NCBI GenBank assembly: GCA_034438015.1
Contig: DAOTTD010000306.1
Span: 1 to 25,197, forward strand
Length of the DNA stretch: 25,197 bases
From: JACDAE01 sp034438015
Lineage (GTDB): Bacteria > Chloroflexota > Ktedonobacteria > Ktedonobacterales > Ktedonobacteraceae
Direction: 5' to 3'
Shown here: positions 17,240-24,750 of the stretch, in pieces
Numbering within the stretch: position 1 is the first letter of the stretch
Layout of the letters: every line of letters starts with the position of its first letter
Notes under the pieces: model-generated
Told to the model about the DNA's origin: nothing
Seen by the model: only the letters and a program-made list of their open reading frames with translations
Database searches by the model: none
Program-made: the position numbers and the translations under genes

Positions 17240-18166
17240 TCAGTGGATAGCGGTCAGAAAAGCGTATACTTTCGGCTCCGCCTCCTGTACCATCTGGTCG
17301 CCGCCCTCGATCCATAGGATGCGCTGATCTTTGCGGAACCAGGCCAATTGCCTTCTGACGAAATCGTGTGTTGCATATTTGAGGCGCTGCACCATCTCCG
17401 CCTCGTCGACAAATTCTCCTCGCAACAGGCGGCTGACGAATCTATATTCGAGGCCCAGAGCGTCCAGGCGCTCGTGGGTCAGGCCCTGGGCCAGCAGGCG
17501 CTGCACCTCCTGAACCAGCCCTTGCTGCATACGTTCATCGATGCGGGCATCGATCCGCGCGTAGAGTACTGGTCGCGGCCAGCGAATGCCCAGCAAGAGC
17601 GTAGCATAGAGTGGCTGGCCTGTACCGCGCTGTTCTGAAAAGGGCCTGCCCGTTACCAGGCAGACCTCCAGGGCGCGCTGGACACGGCGGGGATTGTTGC
17701 GATCGATCGTAGCCGCGCTCAGTGGGTCCAGTTCTTCCAGTTGGGCGAGCAAGTCCGCCAGGGGACGGCGTTCCAACGCGGCGCGCAGCTCCGGCTGCGG
17801 CGGGACACGCGGCATATTCAGGTTATCAACGACGGCCTGGATATAATGTGGAGAGCCGCCGACGAGAAATGGGACGCGTCCACGGTGCAGAATGTCGTTG
17901 ATTGCTGTGATCGCTGCGTGCTGGAATTGTGAGGCGCTATAAAGGTCGTGTGGGTCGGCTATATCGAGCAAATGATGGGGGACCAGCGCCTGTTCAGCAG
18001 GTGTGACCTTGGCTGTTCCGATGTCCATACCGCGATAGACCTGGCGCGAATCGGCTGAGACGATCTCGCCATTGAAGCGTAGGGCGAGGGCGATGCCCAG
18101 GGCGCTTTTCCCCGCTGCCGTGGGACCAAGAATAACGATCAAGGGTGACAATGAATCTTCCCTCAC
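17240..18166 (-). CDS. miaA: tRNA dimethylallyltransferase MiaA
   Basis: MiaA transfers a dimethylallyl group to N6 of A37 in tRNAs that read codons starting with U. The 308-residue protein has the P-loop GPTAAGKS (about 14-21), the DSRQVYRGMDIGTAK motif just after it (39-53), HHLLDI and VGGSPHYIQA. The insert and C-terminal part with NNPRRVQRALEV and YATHDFVRRQLAWFR are typical of the family. The frame is open back to an ATG at 18208, but that start has no ribosome site and overlaps the upstream kinase gene. GTG at 18166 has GAGG 7 bases upstream, and TTG at 18151 with GAGGGAA is the other option; both suit the usual short N-terminus. The kinase stop lies 22 bases upstream, so the genes are probably co-transcribed. 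Confidence 0.93.
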   Translation of the reverse strand: MREDSLSPLIVILGPTAAGKSALGIALALRFNGEIVSADSRQVYRGMDIGTAKVTPAEQALVPHHLLDIADPHDLYSASQFQHAAITAINDILHRGRVPFLVGGSPHYIQAVVDNLNMPRVPPQPELRAALERRPLADLLAQLEELDPLSAATIDRNNPRRVQRALEVCLVTGRPFSEQRGTGQPLYATLLLGIRWPRPVLYARIDARIDERMQQGLVQEVQRLLAQGLTHERLDALGLEYRFVSRLLRGEFVDEAEMVQRLKYATHDFVRRQLAWFRKDQRILWIEGGDQMVQEAEPKVYAFLTAIH

Positions 18167-18188
18167 AACAAAGCCTCGATCCTGCTCA

Positions 18189-20453
18189 CTATGGCGTATT
18201 TTGTGCATTGCGCGCGTTCTGTCTCATGAGGTAATCGACGCGCCATACCAGTGCGTTGGCGACAGCCAGCCCGGTCACTATCCCGATAGCGATAGGCCAG
18301 CCCCCCCCGAGCCCGAAGGTTAAGCAGAAACCGAACACGCCACCCAGCGCTATGAGTACTATTATAGCAGGCCAGTACATACGCGACATGGCCCAGCTAA
18401 TGCCGTAGTTGATATACTCACTGATGGTATCTGTTGTGCCGACGGTAGCTCCCAGGGCCGTGAGGAGCAGCAGGATCACGAGTTGGAGGACGGCCAGCTT
18501 TGTATAGAGCAGAAAATACAGTAATGTTCTGAACGCGGCCAGGGCAAGGAACGCCCCTGTCATACCGGTACAGACGCGGTTGATAATATCAGGAAGATCC
18601 CAGGGATTGCCTCTGTTGACCAGTAAAGCCCCCACTGTCGACGCGGGGACTGTACCAGCGAGGACGACGACGAACCAGGGGTTTGGCGGAATCGGTTGTG
18701 CATGTATAAGCGGCGGTAGGTGTGCAACCAGCGTATAGACGAGACTTGTAGCCATAAACGCTGCTATCAAGGCAAGAGTGTGTGAGAGCCAGACCTGCTG
18801 TCGGGGCGAGACCTGCGCCGGGTCCCAGCCTGTTGTTTGCCTGGCGGCGGCGGGTTGTCCATATTTTATCTTATACTCGCTATCGCGCGCCTTAGACGCA
18901 GGGGGTGGTCCTATCTCATCGAGAACCTCCGCCGCTGTCTGTGTCTGGGTTGCCGGGGAGACGGATGTCATCGTACCCATAGTCAGGTCGTCTATATCGT
19001 CGTCCTCGTCATCATCCAGATCGGCGCCGACCGTTTTGCCGCGTCGCCCATTGCCCTGGCTGGTGGTGAAGCCAATGATATCAGCCTCCACAATGACCTC
19101 GATATCTTTTTGCTCGCCATCGGGCGTGATCAGGATCGTACCAACATAATGTGTCGCACCATGCAGTTGCGTGCTATCGAGACGTACATTGATGCGCGTT
19201 GTCATGCCATCAAACTTTGTCTGGTCGATGAGAATCCACGGCTCATTGGTATGCACCGTTCCGTGCACCAGCAGACCTTGATTGCCATTGATCGTGACTA
19301 CCAGCGGTGCGGAGATGCCCGAATACACTTTTCCGAAGTCGAGCATACGGGGACTTACTTGTATAGGCGAGGTTGCGCGGCGCGCGAACCAGCTCCGGCT
19401 GCCGCGTCCCGTGGCAGGAGCCTGTTCGCGCGTCGCTGGTATCGCCGTTCCGCCGTTTTGCGCCTGCGGCGTTGAGTAGGTACGCAAGCGAGCGTTTGGC
19501 CCCATCACGACCTGTAGAAACTGTTCGACGGCGACCAGGGGTTCATCCTCTATCGCGCGGATATGTCTTGCCGCGCGTGCGAGCGTGGTATCGCCGATCT
19601 CTAGCAGCCAGGACTCGATCTCGCCATCGGCAAGGTAGTCCGAAGCCTCTTCTGGATAGCGCGCGCACAACTCCGCGAGCTCCTCTGGCGTAGTGGCCTG
19701 ATCGCCATTCTCGAAGACGAAGGTTCCCACGCCCAGCAGCGCGCGTCGGAAATCCGCGACGCTATTGTAGCGCTCCTCTGGATCAAAAGCCGCCCCCCTC
19801 TCCAGTGCCCGCGCGACCACCGGCGAGATCTCGGGATTGATCATGCGCACGTCCTTCAAGCCAAAGCCCGCCTCGGGCAGCGTGTTGGTCAGGAGCTGGA
19901 AGAGCGTGATCGCCAGCGAGTAGACATCCGAGCGTTCATCGGTCTGCGTCTTGCCATACTGCTCGGGTGGTGCGAAGCCAGGCGTACCAAGTAGTTGAGT
20001 ATCCTGCGGGCTTGTAGAGCGGAAGAAACGTGCAATGCCAAAATCGATCAGTTTAATGCGGCCATTTCGCGTCAACATAATATTGCCCGGCTTCATATCG
20101 CGGAAGATGATCGGCGGGTGCTGGCTATGGAGGTATTCCAGGACATCGCAGAGCTGGCGCGCCCATCCCAGCACACGTCTTTCCGAGAAGGGGCTGCCGT
20201 TGCGTTCCAGGAGTTCTTCGAGTGTAGAGCCATCAATAAACTCCATGACCATGTAGTAGCGCTGGCCTTCGCTGAAGAAGCCGGTGAAAGACGGTAAATT
20301 GGGATGATTCAGCCCCCAGAGAATTTTTGCCTCGCTCTTAAAATTCTCTATCGCCTGTTCCCGCTCATCAGGCTGAACCATCGAGAGGCCCATCTCTTTA
20401 ATCGCGCATACCGTCTGGCGTTTCACGTCCTTTGCCTGGTACACGGCTCCCAT
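18189..20453 (-). CDS. Membrane serine/threonine protein kinase with Ig-like domain; N-terminus displaced by a frameshift
   Basis: The protein (754 codons from the first in-frame ATG) is a eukaryotic-like kinase: catalytic lysine K19 (CAIKEM), alpha-C glutamate E41, catalytic loop F117-R118-D119-M-K-P-G-N124 (Phe instead of the usual His), D137-F-G139 and APPE (161-164). A helical region (about 250-335) is followed by a beta-rich domain (about 376-470, starting VSPRMLDFGKVYSG) of the abnormal-spindle/hydin-like Ig type. Then come an acidic stretch (DDDEDDD) and about six membrane segments (570-745). The ATG at 20453 falls inside the glycine-rich ATP loop (IGKGG-MGAVY), so it cannot be the natural start. 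In-frame coding continues upstream (see 20454-20571). The order suggests a cytoplasmic kinase anchored in the membrane by its C-terminus. It precedes miaA in the same direction. Confidence 0.88.
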   Translation of the reverse strand: MGAVYQAKDVKRQTVCAIKEMGLSMVQPDEREQAIENFKSEAKILWGLNHPNLPSFTGFFSEGQRYYMVMEFIDGSTLEELLERNGSPFSERRVLGWARQLCDVLEYLHSQHPPIIFRDMKPGNIMLTRNGRIKLIDFGIARFFRSTSPQDTQLLGTPGFAPPEQYGKTQTDERSDVYSLAITLFQLLTNTLPEAGFGLKDVRMINPEISPVVARALERGAAFDPEERYNSVADFRRALLGVGTFVFENGDQATTPEELAELCARYPEEASDYLADGEIESWLLEIGDTTLARAARHIRAIEDEPLVAVEQFLQVVMGPNARLRTYSTPQAQNGGTAIPATREQAPATGRGSRSWFARRATSPIQVSPRMLDFGKVYSGISAPLVVTINGNQGLLVHGTVHTNEPWILIDQTKFDGMTTRINVRLDSTQLHGATHYVGTILITPDGEQKDIEVIVEADIIGFTTSQGNGRRGKTVGADLDDDEDDDIDDLTMGTMTSVSPATQTQTAAEVLDEIGPPPASKARDSEYKIKYGQPAAARQTTGWDPAQVSPRQQVWLSHTLALIAAFMATSLVYTLVAHLPPLIHAQPIPPNPWFVVVLAGTVPASTVGALLVNRGNPWDLPDIINRVCTGMTGAFLALAAFRTLLYFLLYTKLAVLQLVILLLLTALGATVGTTDTISEYINYGISWAMSRMYWPAIIVLIALGGVFGFCLTFGLGGGWPIAIGIVTGLAVANALVWRVDYLMRQNARNAQNTP

Positions 20454-20571
20454 ACCGCCCTTTCCGATGACGCGTTGAATAAGGTAACGTCTATGAAGTA
20501 AGGTGCGGCGGTCTAGCTTTCCCGTTTGTGTATTCCATTGGCCGCTTTGCTGGTTGATGACGAACCCCCAT
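20454..20571 (-). other. Out-of-frame 5' end of the kinase gene
   Basis: The kinase frame continues upstream of the ATG at 20453 with LLHRRYLIQRVIGKGG, the standard lead-in to a kinase ATP loop, but has no in-frame ATG, GTG or TTG before a stop. An ATG at 20571-20569 lies one base out of frame and is followed by GGGG. Removing one G gives MGFVINQQSGQ and runs straight into the kinase, restoring 39 residues. The element is either a sequencing or assembly error, a real disabling mutation or slippage-dependent expression. Confidence 0.7.
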
Positions 20572-20608
20572 CTTTCTCTACATCTGCTCGAAACGCTCCG
20601 TGCATCTC

Positions 20609-20617
20609 AGTATAGCA
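20609..20617 (-). promoter_or_regulatory. Candidate extended -10 promoter of the kinase gene
   Basis: Read leftward, TGCTATACT (complement of 20609-20617) is an extended -10 element. Transcription would start near 20602, about 30 bases before the ATG at 20571, which fits that ATG as the original start. No good -35 is visible. Confidence 0.4.
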
Positions 20618-21051
20618 TACCCCTGTGGGACATACTACCTATTTAGGAGTGCGGTTTGAGCTCAATGATCGTATGTCATGGTACAATTTTAAAAAATATC
20701 TACGGGTATAAATACGATGCCTTCGTAAGAAAGGACGCAACAGACGGTTTATTATATAAAACGTTCTGGCGTCCCAATAGTGGCGTAATATTTTTACGTT
20801 GATGGACCAGTAACTACTCAGGTCCCCTTTCCTGACTCCTCGCCGCGACGCGGCTCGCCATGGTTGTATGTGCGTGCGGGAAAACGGCCCCGGGGCCGTT
20901 TTCCCGCACGCACATACAACCTCCTGCGAAGCGCCGCAGGCGCTGAGGAGTCGGAAGAGAGTGAATCTGAGCAGTTACATGGACCATTGTGTCAGCCTTG
21001 ACGAGAGGTGCGCGCAATGGAATAGAAAAACATTCAGGATTGGTTTGTATA
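20618..21051. other. Divergent intergenic region with long palindrome
   Basis: About 430 bases separate the kinase and the murein-hydrolase-like gene. They contain a small palindrome TTGAGCTCAA (20656-20665), an extended -10-like TGGTACAAT on the plus strand (20679-20687) that could serve the rightward gene, and the 60-bp palindrome listed separately. I see no gene in it. Confidence 0.5.
20862..20921. repeat. Perfect 60-bp palindrome with no spacer, inside a larger inverted repeat
   Basis: Positions 20862-20891 and 20892-20921 are exact reverse complements, centred on GGCCCCGGGGCC. Outside it, GACTCCTC (20834-20841) and GAGGAGTC (20945-20952) form a further inverted pair, so the whole element spans about 119 bases. 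CTCCTCGCC precedes it (20836-20844), as at the palindrome at 17152. There is no T tract. It could extrude as a cruciform or fold as a long hairpin in the leader of the downstream gene. Confidence 0.93.
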
Positions 21052-22392
21052 ATGGCGAATACGCAGAGTAAGCTAAGTGCGCGGATAGGGCGGAAGCGCT
21101 GGCACCTGACTATTTTCCCATGTATGCTGGTTGTCCTGTTGGCAGGGGCTGTAGCGCTGTTCTGGCAGGGGCAGCACGCGCAATCGACGCGGGCCGATGC
21201 TGGTAATGTTGTTGGCTCTCCCACGCTGCCCGCGCGGACTGTTGATCAGATCCTGGCCCAGATGGGAAGTCCGATGGTGGGGACGGGAGCCGTCATAGAG
21301 GCCGCTTCTCGCCAGACGAACATCGACGACGCCTTCGCCCTCGGCGTCTGGTGGACCGAGACAAACGACGGCGCCGCCGGCGTTGGCCTGGCTGACCGCA
21401 ACCCTGGCAGTGTGCGCGGCAGTGCCGGCTATCCCGCTGCATTCGACGGCTACACCATCTATCCATCCTACTCGGCTGCCATCGTCGATTGGTTCAACCT
21501 GTTGAGGAGCCGCTACGTGGATCGTGGGCTGATCTCCGCCTATACTATCTGCTATCCCTACGTTGGGACCGCTAATTCTTACCAATGGGCTGTGAAAGTA
21601 GTGAACCTCATGCTGCGCTACCACGGCGAGGCACCACCTCCAACACCCGTGCCATCACCGACGCCACGTCCCATACCGACGCCGGACCAGGTGCGCATCC
21701 AGCATAAACAGATACATGTAGTTGCGCCAGAGCCAGCGACGCAGGGTATAACCAGGGAAGCGCATATCTTCGGTGGTGTGCAGCCGCCCGCTAACAAGCC
21801 GACTGTGCCTGTTGCCGATCCACAGGCGCTCGTCGTGCAACAGGGTTCCTCGTCAACATCGCCTTTCATAATTGTCCTCGGGCTCCTGGGCGCGTTGGCG
21901 ATCGCGCTATGGGGATTGATGATCAGACGCAGCATTCCCGCGCTGCAATTGTCCCTGATGGTTGCTGCCATGCCGACCTCTCCGGCCTCCATGGCAGCCA
22001 GCCGCGTGGCTCTACCCGCGCTCTACGCCAACGAGTTCTCGCCTGTGCTCGCGCCACGATCTTTGCCGAGCACAGAACAGTTGTCCTGGCCGCAACCTGT
22101 TCTTTCGCTTGCAAGCGTGTCGGGAGGGGGCCTGCTCAAACGATACGCTGATACGGATGCCGTGCGCCAGCAGGTTGCTTTGCAGGCCACCTACATTTAT
22201 GCGGAGGAGGTCTGGGGAACTGATACGAATGCAGGCATGCCGGTAGTCGGTGTAGGGGCCACCTCTTACACTGAGGAGCCGTCTATACCGGTGACGCCCG
22301 CGCCCTCGCCGGTAGCCGAGCCGACCAGATTTGCCGGTGTGCGGCGGGGAGGGTTATTGCGCCGTTACGCCCTGGAAAAAGCTGATCAGTAG
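21052..22392 (+). CDS. Membrane-anchored murein-hydrolase-like protein (glucosaminidase-like domain)
   Basis: The protein (446 residues) has a basic N-terminus and a membrane segment (about 20-38). An extracellular domain (about 62-192) follows, with FALGVWWTETNDG (E103 a candidate catalytic acid), LADRNPGSVRG and a pattern of YPSYSAAIVDWFNLL that recalls glucosaminidase or lysozyme-like cell-wall enzymes. A Pro/Thr linker (PPPTPVPSPTPRPIPTP, 195-211) leads to a second membrane segment (271-290) and a cytoplasmic C-terminus with two copies of GGLL[KR]RYA (359-366, 433-440). I chose the ATG at 21052 because it gives a compact positively charged signal-anchor; the frame is open back to a GTG at 20989. 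The ribosome site is weak. The enzymatic assignment is by pattern only. Confidence 0.7.
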   Translation: MANTQSKLSARIGRKRWHLTIFPCMLVVLLAGAVALFWQGQHAQSTRADAGNVVGSPTLPARTVDQILAQMGSPMVGTGAVIEAASRQTNIDDAFALGVWWTETNDGAAGVGLADRNPGSVRGSAGYPAAFDGYTIYPSYSAAIVDWFNLLRSRYVDRGLISAYTICYPYVGTANSYQWAVKVVNLMLRYHGEAPPPTPVPSPTPRPIPTPDQVRIQHKQIHVVAPEPATQGITREAHIFGGVQPPANKPTVPVADPQALVVQQGSSSTSPFIIVLGLLGALAIALWGLMIRRSIPALQLSLMVAAMPTSPASMAASRVALPALYANEFSPVLAPRSLPSTEQLSWPQPVLSLASVSGGGLLKRYADTDAVRQQVALQATYIYAEEVWGTDTNAGMPVVGVGATSYTEEPSIPVTPAPSPVAEPTRFAGVRRGGLLRRYALEKADQ

Positions 22393-22418
22393 AGGGAAGA
22401 AATGGGTCCTCTCCCCTC

Positions 22419-22447
22419 TTGACAACCTGTAGCAATAGGTGTAATAT
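22419..22447 (+). promoter_or_regulatory. Sigma-70 promoter for the tRNA genes
   Basis: A consensus -35 TTGACA (22419-22424) is followed after exactly 17 bases by TAATAT (22442-22447). Transcription would start near 22454, about 18 bases before tRNA-Leu. This is the clearest promoter in the window and fits strong, constitutive tRNA expression by the primary sigma factor. Confidence 0.85.
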
Positions 22448-22471
22448 TTCATGCGTAATCCGTTATGCCTT

Positions 22472-22551
22472 GCCCTCGTGGCGGAATGGTATACGCAGCA
22501 GGTTGAGGGCCTGTGCCGAGAGGCGTGGTGGTTCGAATCCACTCGAGGGCA
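22472..22551 (+). tRNA. tRNA-Leu (anticodon GAG)
   Basis: The acceptor stem GCCCTCG (22472-22478) pairs with CGAGGGC (22544-22550), with discriminator A. The anticodon arm GCAGG-TTGAGGG-CCTGT places GAG in the loop (reads CUC). A long variable arm (GCC-GAGA-GGC) is typical of leucine tRNAs, and the T arm has GGTTCGAATCC. The 3' CCA is not encoded as such. A strong promoter precedes it. Confidence 0.95.
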
Positions 22552-22667
22552 CCCATAAAGCATTTAAAGTGTTGGATAGTGTGGATAGGTGGATAGTGAT
22601 GCGATATGAAATAATATGGGCGACCGTCATGGTCGCTTCTATTATGCCTGTATACTTAAGATCTTAC

Positions 22668-22741
22668 GGGCGACTAGCTCAGCTGGTTAGAGCGGCTGCT
22701 TTACACGCAGTAGGTCAGGGGTTCGAATCCCTTGTCGCCCA
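22668..22741 (+). tRNA. tRNA-Val (anticodon TAC)
   Basis: The acceptor stem GGGCGAC (22668-22674) pairs with GTCGCCC (22734-22740), with discriminator A. The D arm has AGCTCAGCTGGTTAGAGC and the anticodon loop is TTTACAC, giving TAC (reads GUA). The T arm GGTTCGAATCC is standard, and CCA is not encoded. It lies 116 bases after tRNA-Leu with no separate strong promoter. A small hairpin GCGACC-gtcat-GGTCGC (22620-22636) sits between them, so the two are probably one transcript cut by processing. Confidence 0.95.
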
Positions 22742-22759
22742 CCCGAAACGGCTTGAGAG

Positions 22760-22803
22760 GCTCATTCATAGCAGTTGGAAGCATGCTATGGATGGGCTTT
22801 TTT
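22760..22803 (+). terminator. Rho-independent terminator of the tRNA transcript
   Basis: Positions 22760-22773 (GCTCATTCATAGCA) pair with 22784-22797 (TGCTATGGATGGGC) using two G-T pairs, around a 10-base loop. Six T follow (22798-22803). It lies 19 bases after tRNA-Val. Confidence 0.88.
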
Positions 22804-23042
22804 GTGTCTAAAATGACTTTGAGAACTGCTGCCTTTCCTTTCTCGGCTAAAAGTCGTGTTGCTTGCTTGGTACTTTTAGTCCTGACCGAAAGGACGGTTT
22901 TCATTGCCTGAGTATGCAACACGGAAAAAGCCACAGAGGAAGTCGGATGTGATCCAGCTTCCTCTCCTCGATTTCGACGGGAACCGCGAGCCGGAGGTCT
23001 TCTCATGAGCGATCCTTCGGAGCGTCTCATTCTCGGGAGTTC

Positions 23043-23068
23043 GCAGCGCAGACATTCGTCTGCGCTGC
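23043..23068. repeat. Perfect 11-bp hairpin after the SMP-30 family gene
   Basis: GCAGCGCAGAC (23043-23053) and GTCTGCGCTGC (23058-23068) pair across the loop ATTC. It starts 8 bases after the stop of the leftward SMP-30 gene. No T tract follows, so it might protect the mRNA end or act as a factor-dependent terminator. The remaining bases 22804-23042 show no convincing gene. Confidence 0.65.
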
Positions 23069-23075
23069 ACCTCAG

Positions 23076-23936
23076 CTACGGCCGTCCGGCGTGCGGTGCT
23101 GGCGCTCGAACAGTGAGTATCTGGCCTGTTCGTGACCCATCGGTCATATTCTCCTCGACACCTTTCCACTCGGTCGCTACTATGAACAGCGTCTTTCTGT
23201 CAGCTCCGCCAAGCATACAAGCGAAGCATCCACGATCAAGCTCGATCGTTTGTAGCACCTCTCCACCTTCACGGACGCGTACGCAATGCTTGCTTCCAAC
23301 GTCGGCGTACCAGAGAGCCCCTTCTGCATCGAGGCAAATCCCGTCCGGATGATCTTTGCCCGTATCTGCCCATACTCGCCGATTTGATAGGCTGCCGGAA
23401 GCTTCAATATCAAAGGCCGTGAGCTTATTGCCGTAGGACTCAGCCACTATCAGCGTTGAGTTGTCAGGTGTCAGAGCCATGCCGTTGGGGAAGGCGATGC
23501 CATCGGCAACTTGGCGAGTTGTCCCATCGGGTGAGAGCAGAGCGATAGTCCCAGGAGCGAACTCACCGCCAGGAAAGTCAAAGCCCTGGTTGTTAATATA
23601 GGCGTTGCCTCGACCGTCTATGACTATCTCGTTCCAAGGGAGCCCTTTCTTGGAGAGGCTGCTCAAGTCGGCATGGGTCAGAAGTTCGCCGCCGGACTCC
23701 ATGTGCAGCAGAAGCCCATCGCGTGATGAGACTATAAGTAATTGTCCATTGGGCAACCAGTCGAAGCACATTGGGAATGACGGAAAACTCACCTTGACTA
23801 TGACTTCACTCTTGCCCTCAAGGTTGACAGCAATAATCTCTTGCGCTCCCCAATCGGCAAACCACAGACGTCCATCGTGCCAACGCGGCGACTCGCCGAA
23901 TGCGAGACCGGTCAACAGGGTATGCATTTCAGGCAT
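23076..23936 (-). CDS. SMP-30/gluconolactonase-family protein
   Basis: The 286-residue protein is a six-bladed beta-propeller of the SMP-30/gluconolactonase/LRE-like family. These are usually metal-dependent hydrolases of sugar lactones or related esters, and the substrate here is not predictable. The typical metal-ligand segments are present: GESPRWHDGRLWFADW near the N-terminus (Glu), WNEIVIDGRGNAYINN in the middle (Asn), and FPNGMALTPDNSTLIVAES and HPDGICLDAEGALWYADVG (Asn and Asp). There is no signal peptide, so it is cytoplasmic. I chose the ATG at 23936 because AAGGAG lies 7 bases upstream; the open frame continues to a GTG at 23954 without a ribosome site. It is a single gene with no pathway partner nearby. 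Confidence 0.88.
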   Translation of the reverse strand: MPEMHTLLTGLAFGESPRWHDGRLWFADWGAQEIIAVNLEGKSEVIVKVSFPSFPMCFDWLPNGQLLIVSSRDGLLLHMESGGELLTHADLSSLSKKGLPWNEIVIDGRGNAYINNQGFDFPGGEFAPGTIALLSPDGTTRQVADGIAFPNGMALTPDNSTLIVAESYGNKLTAFDIEASGSLSNRRVWADTGKDHPDGICLDAEGALWYADVGSKHCVRVREGGEVLQTIELDRGCFACMLGGADRKTLFIVATEWKGVEENMTDGSRTGQILTVRAPAPHAGRP

Positions 23937-23973
23937 ATGAAGACTCCTTATCACAAAACCTATGTTCTACTCT

Positions 23974-23998
23974 TTCTGCTTGCATCTTGCAAGTAGAA
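23974..23998. repeat. Small inverted repeat upstream of the SMP-30 family gene
   Basis: TTCTGCTTGCA (23974-23984) and TGCAAGTAGAA (23988-23998) pair with one G-T mismatch around TCT. It lies about 40 bases upstream of the leftward start codon, where an operator would be expected. The rest of the gap up to 24224 shows no gene. Confidence 0.4.
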
Positions 23999-24224
23999 AC
24001 AGGATACTCCCAGTGATCAAAAAAGACTTCTCGGATCTTGCTCTTCTACGAACATAGCCAGGATTCATGCACCCATTGTATCAGTTCTGCCGGATCTCAC
24101 ACAAACCATCATGCCTCTCGCGTTGGGCGCGTCTTTCGCACATTCCTGTTCCGGTTTTTTGCTCACTTTGGACTGACCACCCTTTTCAAGCATCATATGA
24201 CGAGGTGTCACAAGGTGGCAACAG

Positions 24225-24574
24225 GTGCCAATGTCTCGTGATGGGTTTAAGCCGCTGCATCAATACCTGAGTAGTCATAGAGTGGTTCTTGCTCGTACTG
24301 ATGTGGCTCGCCGTGATGATCCTGTGTTCCTGGCTGATGATGGTCAGTCTCTTACACAGTGGGGTGTGTCTATGCTTTTCAAGAGGCTGCGAAGAGAACA
24401 AGCATAGATGGTAAGCGTGTGTCTCCTCACCAGTGCAGGTGTTATATGGCTACGACTCAATTGGCGATGGGTCGGAGTCCTTTGGACGTTCAGCGACAGA
24501 TGGGGCATACTACCTTGGCGATGACTAATCATTATGCTTCGCTGAATGCTGATCATTTGCGTAAGTCTCCTTAA
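24225..24574 (+). pseudogene. Decayed tyrosine recombinase (integrase), C-terminal fragment
   Basis: Two overlapping frames together give the C-terminal half of a phage-type tyrosine recombinase. The first (to 24407) has the pattern VPMSRDGFKPLHQYLSSHR and GQSLTQWGVSMLFKRLRRE. The second (to 24574) continues with GKRVSPHQCRCYMATTQLA, where HQCR supplies the conserved H-x-x-R, then MGHTTLAMTNHYASL, which carries the late His and the catalytic Tyr. The reading frame shifts near 24390-24400. The N-terminal DNA-binding domain and the first catalytic Arg are missing. It is a remnant of a mobile element. Confidence 0.8.
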
Positions 24575-24594
24575 AGGTATTCTCCTTTAAGGAG
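24567..24594 (+). repeat. Inverted repeat at the end of the integrase remnant
   Basis: CTCCTTAAAGG (24567-24577) and CCTTTAAGGAG (24584-24594) form a perfect 11-bp stem with a 6-base loop, overlapping the recombinase stop codon. There is no T tract. It could be a relic of a terminator or of the element end. Confidence 0.6.
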
Positions 24595-24701
24595 TGAAGA
24601 TAAGCCTAGTGAAGATGTTTTTGGTAGTGGTTATTGGAGTGAGTAAGTATGGTTTCAGGTGATGGTGATAGCTACTCCTAGCTATGTCCTTTTTCTTGGA
24701 A

Positions 24702-24742
24702 GCTTGGTGTGAGTTAGGAAACATCCTTTATTCACACCAAGC
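24702..24742 (+). terminator. Probable terminator between the integrase remnant and the membrane-protein gene
   Basis: GCTTGGTGTGA (24702-24712) and TCACACCAAGC (24732-24742) form a perfect 11-bp stem, with a nested AGGA/TCCT pair in the 19-base loop. A T-rich tail (ATTTAGTTTT) follows on the plus strand. It lies just after the stop of the leftward gene as well, so it may serve both directions. Confidence 0.55.
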
Positions 24743-24750
24743 ATTTAGTT

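Noticed and set aside
16848..17315. 155-codon minus-strand frame in the sbcC-miaA gap
   Set aside because: It runs through the plus-strand terminator, the 38-bp palindrome and the end of miaA, and has no recognisable domain.
21052..21624. 183-codon minus-strand frame opposite the wall-enzyme-like gene
   Set aside because: The plus frame has a signal-anchor, a domain pattern and a linker; the minus frame has none.
22580..22588. DnaA-like TGTGGATAG between the tRNA genes
   Set aside because: It is a single one-mismatch site within a short GGATAG repeat, with no cluster around it.
22419..22811. 130-codon plus-strand frame
   Set aside because: It covers two tRNA genes, their promoter and the terminator.
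22701..23169. Minus-strand frames between tRNA-Val and the SMP-30 gene
   Set aside because: They overlap the tRNA and its terminator or the SMP-30 coding end; no ribosome site or domain is seen.
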